Shown: positions 55,006-63,739 of the stretch, in pieces
How positions within the stretch are numbered: the stretch's first letter is position 1
How the letters are laid out: each line of letters starts with the position of its first letter
Source: Sphingomonas oligophenolica
GTDB taxonomy: Bacteria; Pseudomonadota; Alphaproteobacteria; Sphingomonadales; Sphingomonadaceae
Reading direction: 5' to 3'
Assembly (NCBI RefSeq): GCF_006438955.1
Contig: NZ_RCZK01000002.1
Span: forward strand, 1-64,000
Length of the DNA: 64,000 bases
Made by a program: the position numbers and the translations under genes
Notes under the pieces: model-generated
The model's database searches: none
What the model saw: only the letters and a program-made list of their open reading frames with translations
What the model was told of the DNA's origin: nothing

Positions 55006-55428
55006 TCACAGCGGATCGGAGGCGGGGCTGGCCAGTCCGACGAGCAGGCCCATCAGCCGCTCGATCCGCGCCGGATTCGCCTCGCTCATCTCCCCGATCA
55101 ATGGCACCATCTGGCGCGCGACATAGGTCGACGATCCCGAATAGGCCATCGACCACGTCGGCAGCCGGCGCCGCGTGATCGCCTCGACCCGCAATATCGT
55201 GACATCGGTGTGGCGATGGTCGCGTTCGATCCGGTGCATCAGGTCGTCGAGTGCCGGGTTCGAGCCCTCGAGGAACTGCGCGAAATGGGCGTGAGTGCAG
55301 ACCAGCGCGCCCGTGATCCCGGTACGTTCGTTATGGACGCCCGCCGCGGCGACCATCGCCGCAATTGCCCTGCCCCCGTCCGGCAGGTGAGACGATTGGC
55401 GGCTGACGTATAAGAGCGAGCGGTCCAT
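55006..55428 (-). CDS. BLUF-domain blue-light photoreceptor
   Basis: This is a 140-residue protein from the ATG at 55428, placing LLYVSRQSSHLP at the N-terminus as in other BLUF proteins; a longer in-frame ORF runs into the neighbouring gene. The photocycle residues are all present: Y7, N33, Q51 (FAQFLEG) and W92/M94 (TWSMAY), matching AppA Y21, N45, Q63, W104 and M106. About 40 residues of helical C-terminal cap follow, with no output domain, so signalling must be through a protein partner. It is the third gene of a hemerythrin-like / microprotein / BLUF unit. Confidence 0.92.
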   Translation of the reverse strand: MDRSLLYVSRQSSHLPDGGRAIAAMVAAAGVHNERTGITGALVCTHAHFAQFLEGSNPALDDLMHRIERDHRHTDVTILRVEAITRRRLPTWSMAYSGSSTYVARQMVPLIGEMSEANPARIERLMGLLVGLASPASDPL

Positions 55429-55438
55429 CGGCGTGATC

Positions 55439-55600
55439 CTACGCCCACGCCAGTGCGGGGTCGTCGATCGCCGCGCGGTGAACAAGGCGTCGGTTGATAC
55501 GCATCTTTTTGGGCTCGGCAACCTGTTTGAGCCGCCGCAGGAATCGCGGGACATCGGCCAGCGGCTGGGCCTTGGCGACCATGAACCGCGCGCCCGTCAT
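55439..55600 (-). CDS. 53-residue basic microprotein between hemerythrin-like and BLUF genes
   Basis: The ORF starts at the ATG at 55600, overlapping the hemerythrin-like stop as ATGA, and ends 10 nt before the BLUF start. It encodes MTGARFMVAKAQPLADV, PRFLRRLKQVAEPKKM, RINRRLVHRAAIDD, PALAWA: strongly basic, predicted mostly helical, with no membrane segment or cysteine. I recognise no family. The exact 4-nt overlap upstream and the tight spacing downstream are the evidence that it is real; without them an ORF this short would not be called. Confidence 0.55.
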   Translation of the reverse strand: MTGARFMVAKAQPLADVPRFLRRLKQVAEPKKMRINRRLVHRAAIDDPALAWA

Positions 55601-56148
55601 GACGGGGACAACGGGGCGTGGTCGACCGTCACCTGACCGTGCGCTGGCTGGCGCCCCCCGGTGGCCTCGATCAGGGGTTTGAGCGCGACGCCGTCCCCCG
55701 CCCAATTGCGCATGCCTGGTTGCCAGCACCCAACAATATCGTCGTCGTCCGCTACCAGCGGGAAAAGGTCGGTTTCCTCGCGGTCGAGCTTGGCGATCAT
55801 GCGCGCCACCATCACCTTCACCGCAACCTGGAACTCCCCCCACCGCGCGGTGACCTCATGATCGCCCCAATGTTCGACATGCGCCGTGTACAGCGCATGA
55901 AGTTGCTCGACACCGCGTTTAGCCGCTGCAGCCGCGGCACGAACATGGGGCCGGGGATCGGAATCGAGCGGCACGAACAACTGCCTGTCTTCATAGGCGA
56001 GGTGGAGATGAACCGTCCGGGCGAGGTCCCAGCGACGGCGGGCCAGTTCGTCGAAATCACACACCTCCGCCGTGGAAACCAGCGCGACGAGATCGTTCCC
56101 CAATAACCGAAGCTTCGAATGTTCGCTCAGCAACCGGACAACGCGCAT
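55597..56148 (-). CDS. Hemerythrin-like (HHE) domain protein
   Basis: This is a 183-residue protein with GGAAAGGAAC before the ATG at 56148. The first 130 residues match a four-helix hemerythrin-like bundle: H10 in helix 1, H49xxxE53 in HLAYEDRQLFVPL, His in helix 3 (H84, H90 or H93), and REETDLFPLV in helix 4. The helix-4 His expected four residues before the Glu appears to be Lys or Leu (K120/L121), so the di-iron site may be altered. The last 50 residues are a divergent tail. Possible roles are O2, NO or redox sensing or iron binding. It heads the operon with the microprotein and BLUF genes and is divergent from a histidine kinase. Confidence 0.75.
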   Translation of the reverse strand: MRVVRLLSEHSKLRLLGNDLVALVSTAEVCDFDELARRRWDLARTVHLHLAYEDRQLFVPLDSDPRPHVRAAAAAAKRGVEQLHALYTAHVEHWGDHEVTARWGEFQVAVKVMVARMIAKLDREETDLFPLVADDDDIVGCWQPGMRNWAGDGVALKPLIEATGGRQPAHGQVTVDHAPLSPS

Positions 56149-56260
56149 ATTCGTTCCTTTCCAGCGGCGGTTCGGTGAACAGACATCCCGCCGACCTGTT
56201 AGTGACGCCGTTCTATCGACGGCCTTTTTTGGCTTGTCACCTTGTTGGCACGATGTTCGT

Positions 56261-56297
56261 AACTACGGGTTTACCGACCATGACCGTAGTTCTACGG
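56261..56297. promoter_or_regulatory. Palindromic operator candidate between hemerythrin-like and kinase genes
   Basis: CCGTAG (56284-56289) and CTACGG (56292-56297) form an inverted repeat around TT. A further CTACGG half-site lies at 56263-56268, and AACTACGG (56261-56268) is a perfect inverted repeat of CCGTAGTT (56284-56291). The two CTACGG half-sites are 29 bases apart. The cluster is 113 bases upstream of the hemerythrin-like start and 93 bases upstream of the kinase start. It is a good candidate site for a LuxR-type dimer such as the regulator encoded at 57954. Confidence 0.55.
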
Positions 56298-56389
56298 GGG
56301 GCCGCTAGACGGTGCGACCCCGGCAAAGGGTCGACGACGTACATTCCATGATCGGCGGTCGAGCGACCGTCCAACGAAAGGCGGCTTCC

Positions 56390-57961
56390 ATGCCCACGCC
56401 GACCGGGTCGCAAACCGTCCAGCAGGCCACGGAACAGCGCGCCGAGCAATTCCGCGACGCGCTCGGGCCATTCGTGGTGGCGGCCGAGACCACGCGGATG
56501 CCGATGGTGTTCACCGATGCGGATGGCGCGGGCAATCCGCTCGTCTTCGTCAACGACAGCTTCGTGGCGCTGACCGGATTCGCGCGCGATGCGATCATGG
56601 GTCAGGATCTCCTGTCGCTGCTGGGCGACGTGGCGGACAGTGGCACGCTGTCGTTGATCGAGGCCGCGCTGGGCACCGGGACCGACGGCACGTGGGAACT
56701 ACAATGTCGCCGGGCCGACGGGGTCGAGTTCCTCGCCGCTGTCTATCTTAGCCCAGTTCGTGACCAACAGGGGGCGATCAGGCAGAATTTTCTTTCCTTA
56801 GTGGAACTCGGCGGACACATCGACCGGATGTTGAAGCAGCGTAACGAATTCCATGCCTTGTACGAGCAGGCACCCGGGTTCATCGCCGCATCGGAAGGCC
56901 CAGACCATGTCTTCACCTTTGCCAATGCATCCTACAAGCGGCTGGTGGGGCATGACGATCTGGTCGGCAGGACCGTCGCCGATGCCCTGCCGGAAATCGT
57001 CGATCAGGGGTTCATCGCCCGCCTCGACCAGGTGTTCGAGACCGGCGAGCCGTTTCTCGGCACGGGCGTGCCGATCCGCTTCGGCGCCGCCGACGGCGGC
57101 ACCAGCGCACCGCGCTATATCAACTTTGTTTATCAACCGATTCGTAACGCCCGGGACCGGATCACCGGGCTGTTCTGCGAAGGGTATGACGTCACGCTGG
57201 AACGCGAGGCTGCCGACGAATTGGCCGCGTTGCAGGCGGACTTGATCCATGTATCGCGCGTCAATGCGATGGGGGCGATGGCGACCACGCTGGCGCACGA
57301 ACTCAACCAGCCGCTCGCCGCGATTTCGAGCTACGTCGCCGGGTGTCAACGGCTGATCGATCCAGCCGCCGCCAACGCCGACAAGCTGCGCGAGGCGTTG
57401 GCAGCGACTGAAGAGGCTTCGCAGCGCGCCGGCGACATCATCCACTACCTCCGCGACCTGACCCGGCGCGGTACGCCGACCAACACCAGCTTCGATCTGC
57501 GGGCCGCGATCGGCGAATGCGTACGGCTAGTAAGTGCCGGGCGGTCCGAAGCGCTCGATATCGTGAACGACACATTGGACGACGTGACAATGATCGCGGA
57601 CCGCGTGCAGATTCAGCAGGTTGTCATCAATCTGCTGTGCAACGCTGCCGAGGCCACGATTGCTGCAGACCGAGACCGAATGACGATCGGCGCGGAGATC
57701 ACCGCCGACCACGTGATCGTTAGCGTCACTGACACGGGCGGCGGAGTGTCGGCCGAAGCCGCAAAAGGTATCTTTTCCTGGTCCGATTCGAACAAGGCGG
57801 GCGGAATGGGCCTCGGCTTGTCGATCTCGCGCACGATCGTCGAAGGGCATGACGGCCGGATCTGGTTGGAGCGGAGCGATCGAACCGGGTCGACATTCTG
57901 CTTTTCGCTACCGCGCGGGAGGATGATCCCGATCGCGGACCTTGAGATGCAGGATGGCTGA
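56390..57961 (+). CDS. Hybrid LOV-like/PAS sensor histidine kinase (FixL-type)
   Basis: This is a 523-residue soluble kinase from the ATG at 56390. The PAS domain at about residues 35-140 has the framework of a LOV domain (MPMVFTDADGAGNPLVF, VNDSFVALTGF, YLSPVRDQQG). The flavin-adduct motif G-x-N-C-R-F-L-Q is replaced by GQDLLSLL (residues 71-78), removing the photoactive Cys, and the later conserved Gln is also lost. A second PAS domain spans about 150-272. The HisKA box is TTLAHELNQPLAAISSY with H303, followed by NLLCNAAEAT, DTGGGVS and GGMGLGLSISRTIVEGHDG. The regulator gene overlaps its end by 8 nt. Confidence 0.9.
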   Translation: MPTPTGSQTVQQATEQRAEQFRDALGPFVVAAETTRMPMVFTDADGAGNPLVFVNDSFVALTGFARDAIMGQDLLSLLGDVADSGTLSLIEAALGTGTDGTWELQCRRADGVEFLAAVYLSPVRDQQGAIRQNFLSLVELGGHIDRMLKQRNEFHALYEQAPGFIAASEGPDHVFTFANASYKRLVGHDDLVGRTVADALPEIVDQGFIARLDQVFETGEPFLGTGVPIRFGAADGGTSAPRYINFVYQPIRNARDRITGLFCEGYDVTLEREAADELAALQADLIHVSRVNAMGAMATTLAHELNQPLAAISSYVAGCQRLIDPAAANADKLREALAATEEASQRAGDIIHYLRDLTRRGTPTNTSFDLRAAIGECVRLVSAGRSEALDIVNDTLDDVTMIADRVQIQQVVINLLCNAAEATIAADRDRMTIGAEITADHVIVSVTDTGGGVSAEAAKGIFSWSDSNKAGGMGLGLSISRTIVEGHDGRIWLERSDRTGSTFCFSLPRGRMIPIADLEMQDG

Positions 57962-58646
57962 AGCCGACGCTACGTTCCACCGCTCGATCGATCCCGACTC
58001 GATGGCAGCTTCCCGTGATACCCCGCCTTCGACGCGCGTGGTGTATATCGTCGACGACGACAGCATGGTGCGACGATCGCTATCCTTTTCGCTGGCGACC
58101 GCAGGGTTCGCGACCCGCGCCTTCGCCTCGGGCCGCGATTTCCTCGACGCAGTCGATTCGCTCGGGTCGGGCTGCGTGCTCTTGGATATACGGATGCCGG
58201 ACATCGACGGGATCGCGGTGCTGGACCAGCTCGCCACCAGGGCGCAACGCTTCGCGGTCGTCGCGATGACCGGGCATGGCGATGTCCATACTGCCGTCTC
58301 GGCAATGAAACGCGGCGCGCAGGACTTTATCGAAAAACCTTTTTCCAATAAAGCCTTGGTCGACGTTTTGACGACTCTGTTTCAAGCCCTGCCCGCCCAG
58401 GCGGATGCCGATGCCGAGCATCGGGATGCGATCGATCGCGTCACCAAACTGACATCGCGCGAACGCGACGTGCTACGCGGGATGGTCGCCGGGCAATCTA
58501 GCAAGACCTTGGCCCATGAGCTCGGTATTGGGATCCGCACCGTCGAGATGCACCGCACGCACTTGATGGCGACGATGGGCGCGAGATCGCTTGCTGACGT
58601 CGTGCGGATCGCGCTGACGGCGGGGATGTCCACTGCGGACCGATAG
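57954..58646 (+). CDS. FixJ-family response regulator
   Basis: This is a 230-residue regulator. I chose the ATG at 57954, inside the end of the kinase gene. The receiver domain has the acidic pocket VDDDSMVRRSL near residues 33-43, the phospho-Asp D78 in CVLLDIRMPDIDG, and the conserved MTGHGD and EKPF. A LuxR-type HTH covers about residues 165-225 (LTSRERDVLRGMVAGQSSKT, GIRTVEMHR). It is the obvious partner of the upstream kinase and a candidate for binding the palindrome at 56284-56297. Confidence 0.92.
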   Translation: MAEADATFHRSIDPDSMAASRDTPPSTRVVYIVDDDSMVRRSLSFSLATAGFATRAFASGRDFLDAVDSLGSGCVLLDIRMPDIDGIAVLDQLATRAQRFAVVAMTGHGDVHTAVSAMKRGAQDFIEKPFSNKALVDVLTTLFQALPAQADADAEHRDAIDRVTKLTSRERDVLRGMVAGQSSKTLAHELGIGIRTVEMHRTHLMATMGARSLADVVRIALTAGMSTADR

Positions 58647-58676
58647 GCGCCTCAATGCGTCGGACGGCAGCGACGC

Positions 58677-59663
<987 letters not shown>

Positions 59664-59774
59664 CGTTCAATTCTCCACTGTCATCGAACCCTGCGAACGA
59701 GCCGCAGACCGATATGTTGCCCGACCGGTTGAAACTCCTGCGTGAATGATGGGGCGGCGGCGCCGCTCTAATCG

Positions 59775-62066
59775 TCAGGCCGCCTTGCTTAGCCGCGCGT
59801 CGACGAGCGCGATCAAGTCGTCCGACGGCACCGGCTTACTGATGAAATAGCCCTGCGCCATGTCGCACCCGATGCCCCGCAGGAAGGCCAGCGCCTCCGC
59901 GTCCTCGATCCCCTCGGCGACGACCTTGAGCCCGAGCGCGTGCGCCATGTCCACGGTCGAGCGTACCATAACGGCGTCGGCGCGGTCGCGGTGCGCGTGT
60001 TGGACAAACAAGCGATCGATCTTGAGTTCCGACAGCGGCAATTGCTTCAGATAGGTCAGCGTCGATTGCCCGGTGCCGTAGTCGTCCATCGAGATCGCGA
60101 TCCCGAGGTCGCGATAAGTTTCCAGCGTGGCCAGCGCCGCCGCTGGATCGGCGATCGCCGCCGATTCGGTAACCTCGAACACGATGCGATCAGGCGCAAC
60201 GATGTTCTGCGCCAACAGCGCGCGCACCGCATCGGTGAACTCGCGACGGGTCAGCAGCTTGGCCGAAATATTGACCGCGGCGGTCATGCAATGGCCTCGC
60301 GCCTGCCACGCAGCGACATCGCGCATCGTCTGTTCGAGGACGACCAGCGTCAGCGGCGCGATGCGATCGGTCTGTTCGGCCAGCGGGATGAAGTGATCGG
60401 GCCCGATGAACCCCCGCGTCGGGTGGCACCAGCGAACGAGCGCCTCGACGCTCGCGATGCGGTCGGTCGCCAGCGAAAGCTTGGGCTGGTAATAGACGAC
60501 GATCTCGCCCGCCGCGATGGCGTCGTCCAATTCGCCCATCAGCGACACCTCGCGCTCCATCTGCGCGCGATCGGTTGCGGCATGGGTCCAGAACACGCCG
60601 AGCCGCGCCGCATTCTCCGCCGCGGTCACCGCATCGATCAGCGAGGCGTCGATCCGGCTGCCTTCGCCATCGTCGATGCCGACCGTCAGCGTGACGTCGA
60701 CGCGGCGGCCCTGCACCTCGATCGGGCGCAGCATCACCGTCCGCAGTGCGTCCAGCGTTGCCGACAAATCGGCTTCGGGGGTGACTCGCCACGCCAGGCA
60801 GCGATCGTCGATCCGGTACACGATGCCGTCGGCGCAGGTGAGTTTCAGGCGTTCGGCGGTGCGCAACACCGCATCGGCGAGCGACGCGGTGCCGAGGACT
60901 CCGGCCAGCGCGTCGAAATTGCCGATCCGCGCGACGGCCAGGGTGACCGCATCCTCGTTCGCCAGCGTCGCGCTCGCGGCATGGCGATTGGGGAGCTGGG
61001 TCGTCTCGTCGGTGACGCGTTGGCGGCGGAAGAGCGAGGCGATGATGTGACGACCGCGATAGCCCGTCGCGACCGCGATCATAATAAGCGCGGGTGACAG
61101 CGGATGCATCTGGCCCATCGCCTGCGCACCGATCGCCAGGCCGACCGCGACCGCGGCGCCCACGACCGACGCGACCACCAGCCCGATCGCGCTCGCGACG
61201 CGTCCGATCGCGAACGCCGCCAGGAAGCCGACCAGCAGCGCGAGCACCGGCGACAGCGCGACCGGCACGCCGCGCAGCAAGGTTTCCGCGGCCAGGGCCT
61301 GGATCACGACGCCGGGCAGCACACCCCAGCGCGGCGTGGCGTAGCGATCACCCATCTCGATCGCGGTCGCGCCGATCACGACGTCGCGTCCGGCGATGCT
61401 CCTGGGATCGAAATGCCCGTCGCGGATCGCGACGAAGCTGGACCGCGGGATCGTGTCGGGATCGATCCCGAAATCGATTGGAAACCCACTATCGGCGCGT
61501 CCCGAGCGACGCGCCATCAGCGCCGACAGCGATGGCCGCGGGATACCACCGTTCATCGTGCCCAGCGGCGCCTGGCGCACGACGCCGTCGCCGTCCGGAC
61601 CCATGCTGACGCTGGCGAGCGTCGCGTGATTGCGAAACATGGGGAGCGGAAACGCATCGATCGTCCGTCGATCGCTCGCGGTGCCTTGCTGGCCAAAGGT
61701 GGGCAGCGCGACCTTGCCCCGCGCCGCGGCGATCGATTCGGCGAACGCCCGGTCCCCCGCGGCGTCCGCCGCCGACGAGACGTCGACATCGAACACGACC
61801 GATGCGGCACCCGCCGCGATCAGCCTATCGACGACCTGTGCGTAATTGGCGCGCGACCAGGGCCAGTGCTTGATCGCGGCGGTGCTGGCCGCATCCATCT
61901 CGACGATATGGATGCGGCCGCTCGCGGCCTTCCCCAACACTGCGAACCGCCATGGGTCGACCACCCGGTCCATGACGGTACCGATCCCGAGCAGCCATGC
62001 GAGCACGGCGACCATCAGCGCCGCGCCGGCCAGGCCAAGTCCCTCGGGTCGATATCTGGCGTTCAC
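59775..62066 (-). CDS. CHASE2-degenerate GGDEF-EAL membrane signalling protein
   Basis: This is a 763-residue protein. An N-terminal helix, a CHASE2 extracytoplasmic sensor (about residues 35-265, with VVFDVDVSSAADAAGD) and three more membrane helices (about 270-350) precede a GGDEF-like domain whose signature is lost (RIDDRCLAW where R-x-G-G-D-E-F is expected). The EAL domain looks active: EALVRWCHP, AVNISAKLL, EVTES, DDYGTGQSTLTYL, LKIDRLFV and VAEGIED. It is therefore a likely c-di-GMP phosphodiesterase. I favour the GTG at 62066 (GGAG nine bases upstream) over the TTG at 62072. It lies 37 nt downstream of the FecR-domain gene. Confidence 0.9.
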   Translation of the reverse strand: MNARYRPEGLGLAGAALMVAVLAWLLGIGTVMDRVVDPWRFAVLGKAASGRIHIVEMDAASTAAIKHWPWSRANYAQVVDRLIAAGAASVVFDVDVSSAADAAGDRAFAESIAAARGKVALPTFGQQGTASDRRTIDAFPLPMFRNHATLASVSMGPDGDGVVRQAPLGTMNGGIPRPSLSALMARRSGRADSGFPIDFGIDPDTIPRSSFVAIRDGHFDPRSIAGRDVVIGATAIEMGDRYATPRWGVLPGVVIQALAAETLLRGVPVALSPVLALLVGFLAAFAIGRVASAIGLVVASVVGAAVAVGLAIGAQAMGQMHPLSPALIMIAVATGYRGRHIIASLFRRQRVTDETTQLPNRHAASATLANEDAVTLAVARIGNFDALAGVLGTASLADAVLRTAERLKLTCADGIVYRIDDRCLAWRVTPEADLSATLDALRTVMLRPIEVQGRRVDVTLTVGIDDGEGSRIDASLIDAVTAAENAARLGVFWTHAATDRAQMEREVSLMGELDDAIAAGEIVVYYQPKLSLATDRIASVEALVRWCHPTRGFIGPDHFIPLAEQTDRIAPLTLVVLEQTMRDVAAWQARGHCMTAAVNISAKLLTRREFTDAVRALLAQNIVAPDRIVFEVTESAAIADPAAALATLETYRDLGIAISMDDYGTGQSTLTYLKQLPLSELKIDRLFVQHAHRDRADAVMVRSTVDMAHALGLKVVAEGIEDAEALAFLRGIGCDMAQGYFISKPVPSDDLIALVDARLSKAA

Positions 62067-62103
62067 GATCAACTGCTCCGGTCCCTGTCCGTCGCCGACC
62101 GTG

Positions 62104-63591
62104 TCAGATGTTCTTCAACATTCCGTTATCTGACTCGACGGTGGGAAAAGCGAGCGAACCCTTGTCGTTGCCCTTGTCCTTGCCATCGTTACCCTTGCCA
62201 TTGTCCTTGTCGCCGGGGTCGTCCTTACCGCCCTTGTCCTTGTCGCCCTTGTCGTCATTGCCGTTATCCTTGCCGTCATCGCCGGGAGGCGTGGTCGCAG
62301 GCGGGGCGGTCACCGGAGGCACAATAACAGGCGGCGGGGTCACGGCCGGTGGCGCCGGTGGAGGTGTCACGGGCGGTGGCGGCGGCGTGACCGGCGGAGT
62401 CACGACCGGTGGCGCGGGTGGAGGCGTCACGGGCGGTGGCGGCGGCGTGACCGGCGGGGTTACGACCGGCGGCACGGGTGGAGGCGTCACTGGCGGCGGT
62501 GGCGGCGTGACCGGGGGGGTCACAGCCGGAGGCACCGTTGCTGGCGGCTCGACCACTGGTGGCGTCGTCACCGGTGGCGGCGCAACGGGCGGTAAAGGCG
62601 CAGCGGCGGGCGGATCGGCGGGCGGCGGCGCTGCCGGTGGCGGCGTCGTCGCAGGCGGCGCTTCGGGCGCCGGAGGCGTAACCGCCGGAGGGGTGGCAGG
62701 CGCCGTTACCGGCGGTGACAAGGGAGCGGCCGGAGTCGCGACCGCCACCGGCGCCGCCACCGCGGCGATCACCGCCGCGACCCCGGAGGTGCCGCTCACC
62801 AATCCGCCCGTGAACCCGCCGAGGTCGACCGGCTTGGCGGTGATCAGCGAGGTGATGACGGCGGGCGCCGGGATGTCGATCGCCACCGCGGGTCCGGTAT
62901 CGGCCGGCGCCATCGGCGTCGGCGCGGAGACCGCGATCACCGGCGTCGTCGCCGTGGCGGTTCCCGATCTGGTGGCCGCGGTCGGCGTCGCACCCTTGGC
63001 CGGTCGCGCCGGGGAATCGATCGTGCGGTTTTCGTCACCGGTGACGGTCAGGCGATAGAGATCGCTCGCGGCGATCGTCGCGACCCCGCCGGGGCGAATC
63101 AGATCGCGCGCACCGCCATCGACGGTCGCGACCTCGACCGCGCCTTCGACGACCTGCAGTGACGTCCCCGCGCCATCGACCGTGACCGAGAACGTCGTGC
63201 CCTTCACGACGGCGGCGAGGTAGGGCGTATTGACGCCGAAATGAGGCACGCCCTGTTTTTCGACTTTGAAGATCGCGTTGCCCAGATCCTGGATCATCTT
63301 GACGAAGCCGCCACCCGCCTGCTCGGTCGGCACGCGCATCCGGCTGTTCGCGGATACCGTCACGAAATCCTTATCATGGACCAGCACCGCGCGGCCGCTC
63401 GGTCCGGTCAGGATAGCATCGCCGGGCGCGATGGCCATGTTCCGCTTGGCGGCGAGTAGCGTATCGCCGTGGCGGATCGACACCGCGCCGGCGCTTTCGC
63501 TCACACGCCAGCCCCCGCTCTGCGCCATTGCGCTGGCGCTGACCGTCGCCAGAATTGCGGCAAAGACACCTTTCGCTGTGCGGCTGTTCAT
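62104..63591 (-). CDS. FecR-domain protein with long proline-rich region
   Basis: This is a 495-residue protein from the ATG at 63591 (GGGGAA upstream) with a signal peptide ending ASAMAQ (residue 24). A FecR domain follows at about residues 30-180 (GDAILTGPSGRAVLVH, FGVNTPYLAAVVKGTTF). From about residue 275 to 440 the chain is almost only Pro/Thr/Val/Ala, including a threefold 20-residue repeat. The C-terminus is Lys/Asp/Gly/Asn-rich. FecR-domain proteins of this non-transmembrane type are commonly encoded next to CHASE2 signalling proteins, as here. A role at the cell surface or as a periplasmic scaffold is an inference. Confidence 0.85.
   Translation of the reverse strand: MNSRTAKGVFAAILATVSASAMAQSGGWRVSESAGAVSIRHGDTLLAAKRNMAIAPGDAILTGPSGRAVLVHDKDFVTVSANSRMRVPTEQAGGGFVKMIQDLGNAIFKVEKQGVPHFGVNTPYLAAVVKGTTFSVTVDGAGTSLQVVEGAVEVATVDGGARDLIRPGGVATIAASDLYRLTVTGDENRTIDSPARPAKGATPTAATRSGTATATTPVIAVSAPTPMAPADTGPAVAIDIPAPAVITSLITAKPVDLGGFTGGLVSGTSGVAAVIAAVAAPVAVATPAAPLSPPVTAPATPPAVTPPAPEAPPATTPPPAAPPPADPPAAAPLPPVAPPPVTTPPVVEPPATVPPAVTPPVTPPPPPVTPPPVPPVVTPPVTPPPPPVTPPPAPPVVTPPVTPPPPPVTPPPAPPAVTPPPVIVPPVTAPPATTPPGDDGKDNGNDDKGDKDKGGKDDPGDKDNGKGNDGKDKGNDKGSLAFPTVESDNGMLKNI
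62351..62530. repeat. 60-bp tandem repeat, three copies, in the FecR-domain gene
   Basis: Three units of exactly 60 bases (62351-62410, 62411-62470, 62471-62530) encode three copies of a 20-residue Pro/Thr/Val unit. Copies differ at only a few positions. As the period is a multiple of three, copy number can change without frameshift. Confidence 0.8.
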
Positions 63592-63644
63592 CGTCGATTC
63601 CCCATTGATTACAGCAGACCAACTAGGGCCAATGTCCTGCAACC

Positions 63645-63687
63645 ATCTTGCGGAAGATGCTTACCTGCTTGGTAACTTCCGGAAGTT
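63645..63687. promoter_or_regulatory. Paired palindromes between fecR-like and transporter genes
   Basis: AACTTCCGGAAGTT (63674-63687) is a perfect 14-bp palindrome. ATCTTGCGGAAGAT (63645-63658) is a related near-palindrome with one central mismatch. Their centres are 29 bases apart, about three helical turns. They lie in the 148-base divergent region, about 53 bases from each adjacent start codon. Confidence 0.5.
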
Positions 63688-63739
63688 TTAACAATTCTTG
63701 GCCATGGTCCACTGAAGACCGGACCAAGGGACCAACCGA

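Noticed and set aside
56130..56160. GGAAC before the hemerythrin-like start as an EcfG -35 element
   Set aside because: It lies directly at the ribosome-binding position and no CGTT is found at the right distance; it is read as a Shine-Dalgarno.
62300..62700. CRISPR-like repetitive GC-rich array
   Set aside because: Repeat units are contiguous with no spacers, in frame, and encode the proline-rich arm of the FecR-domain protein.
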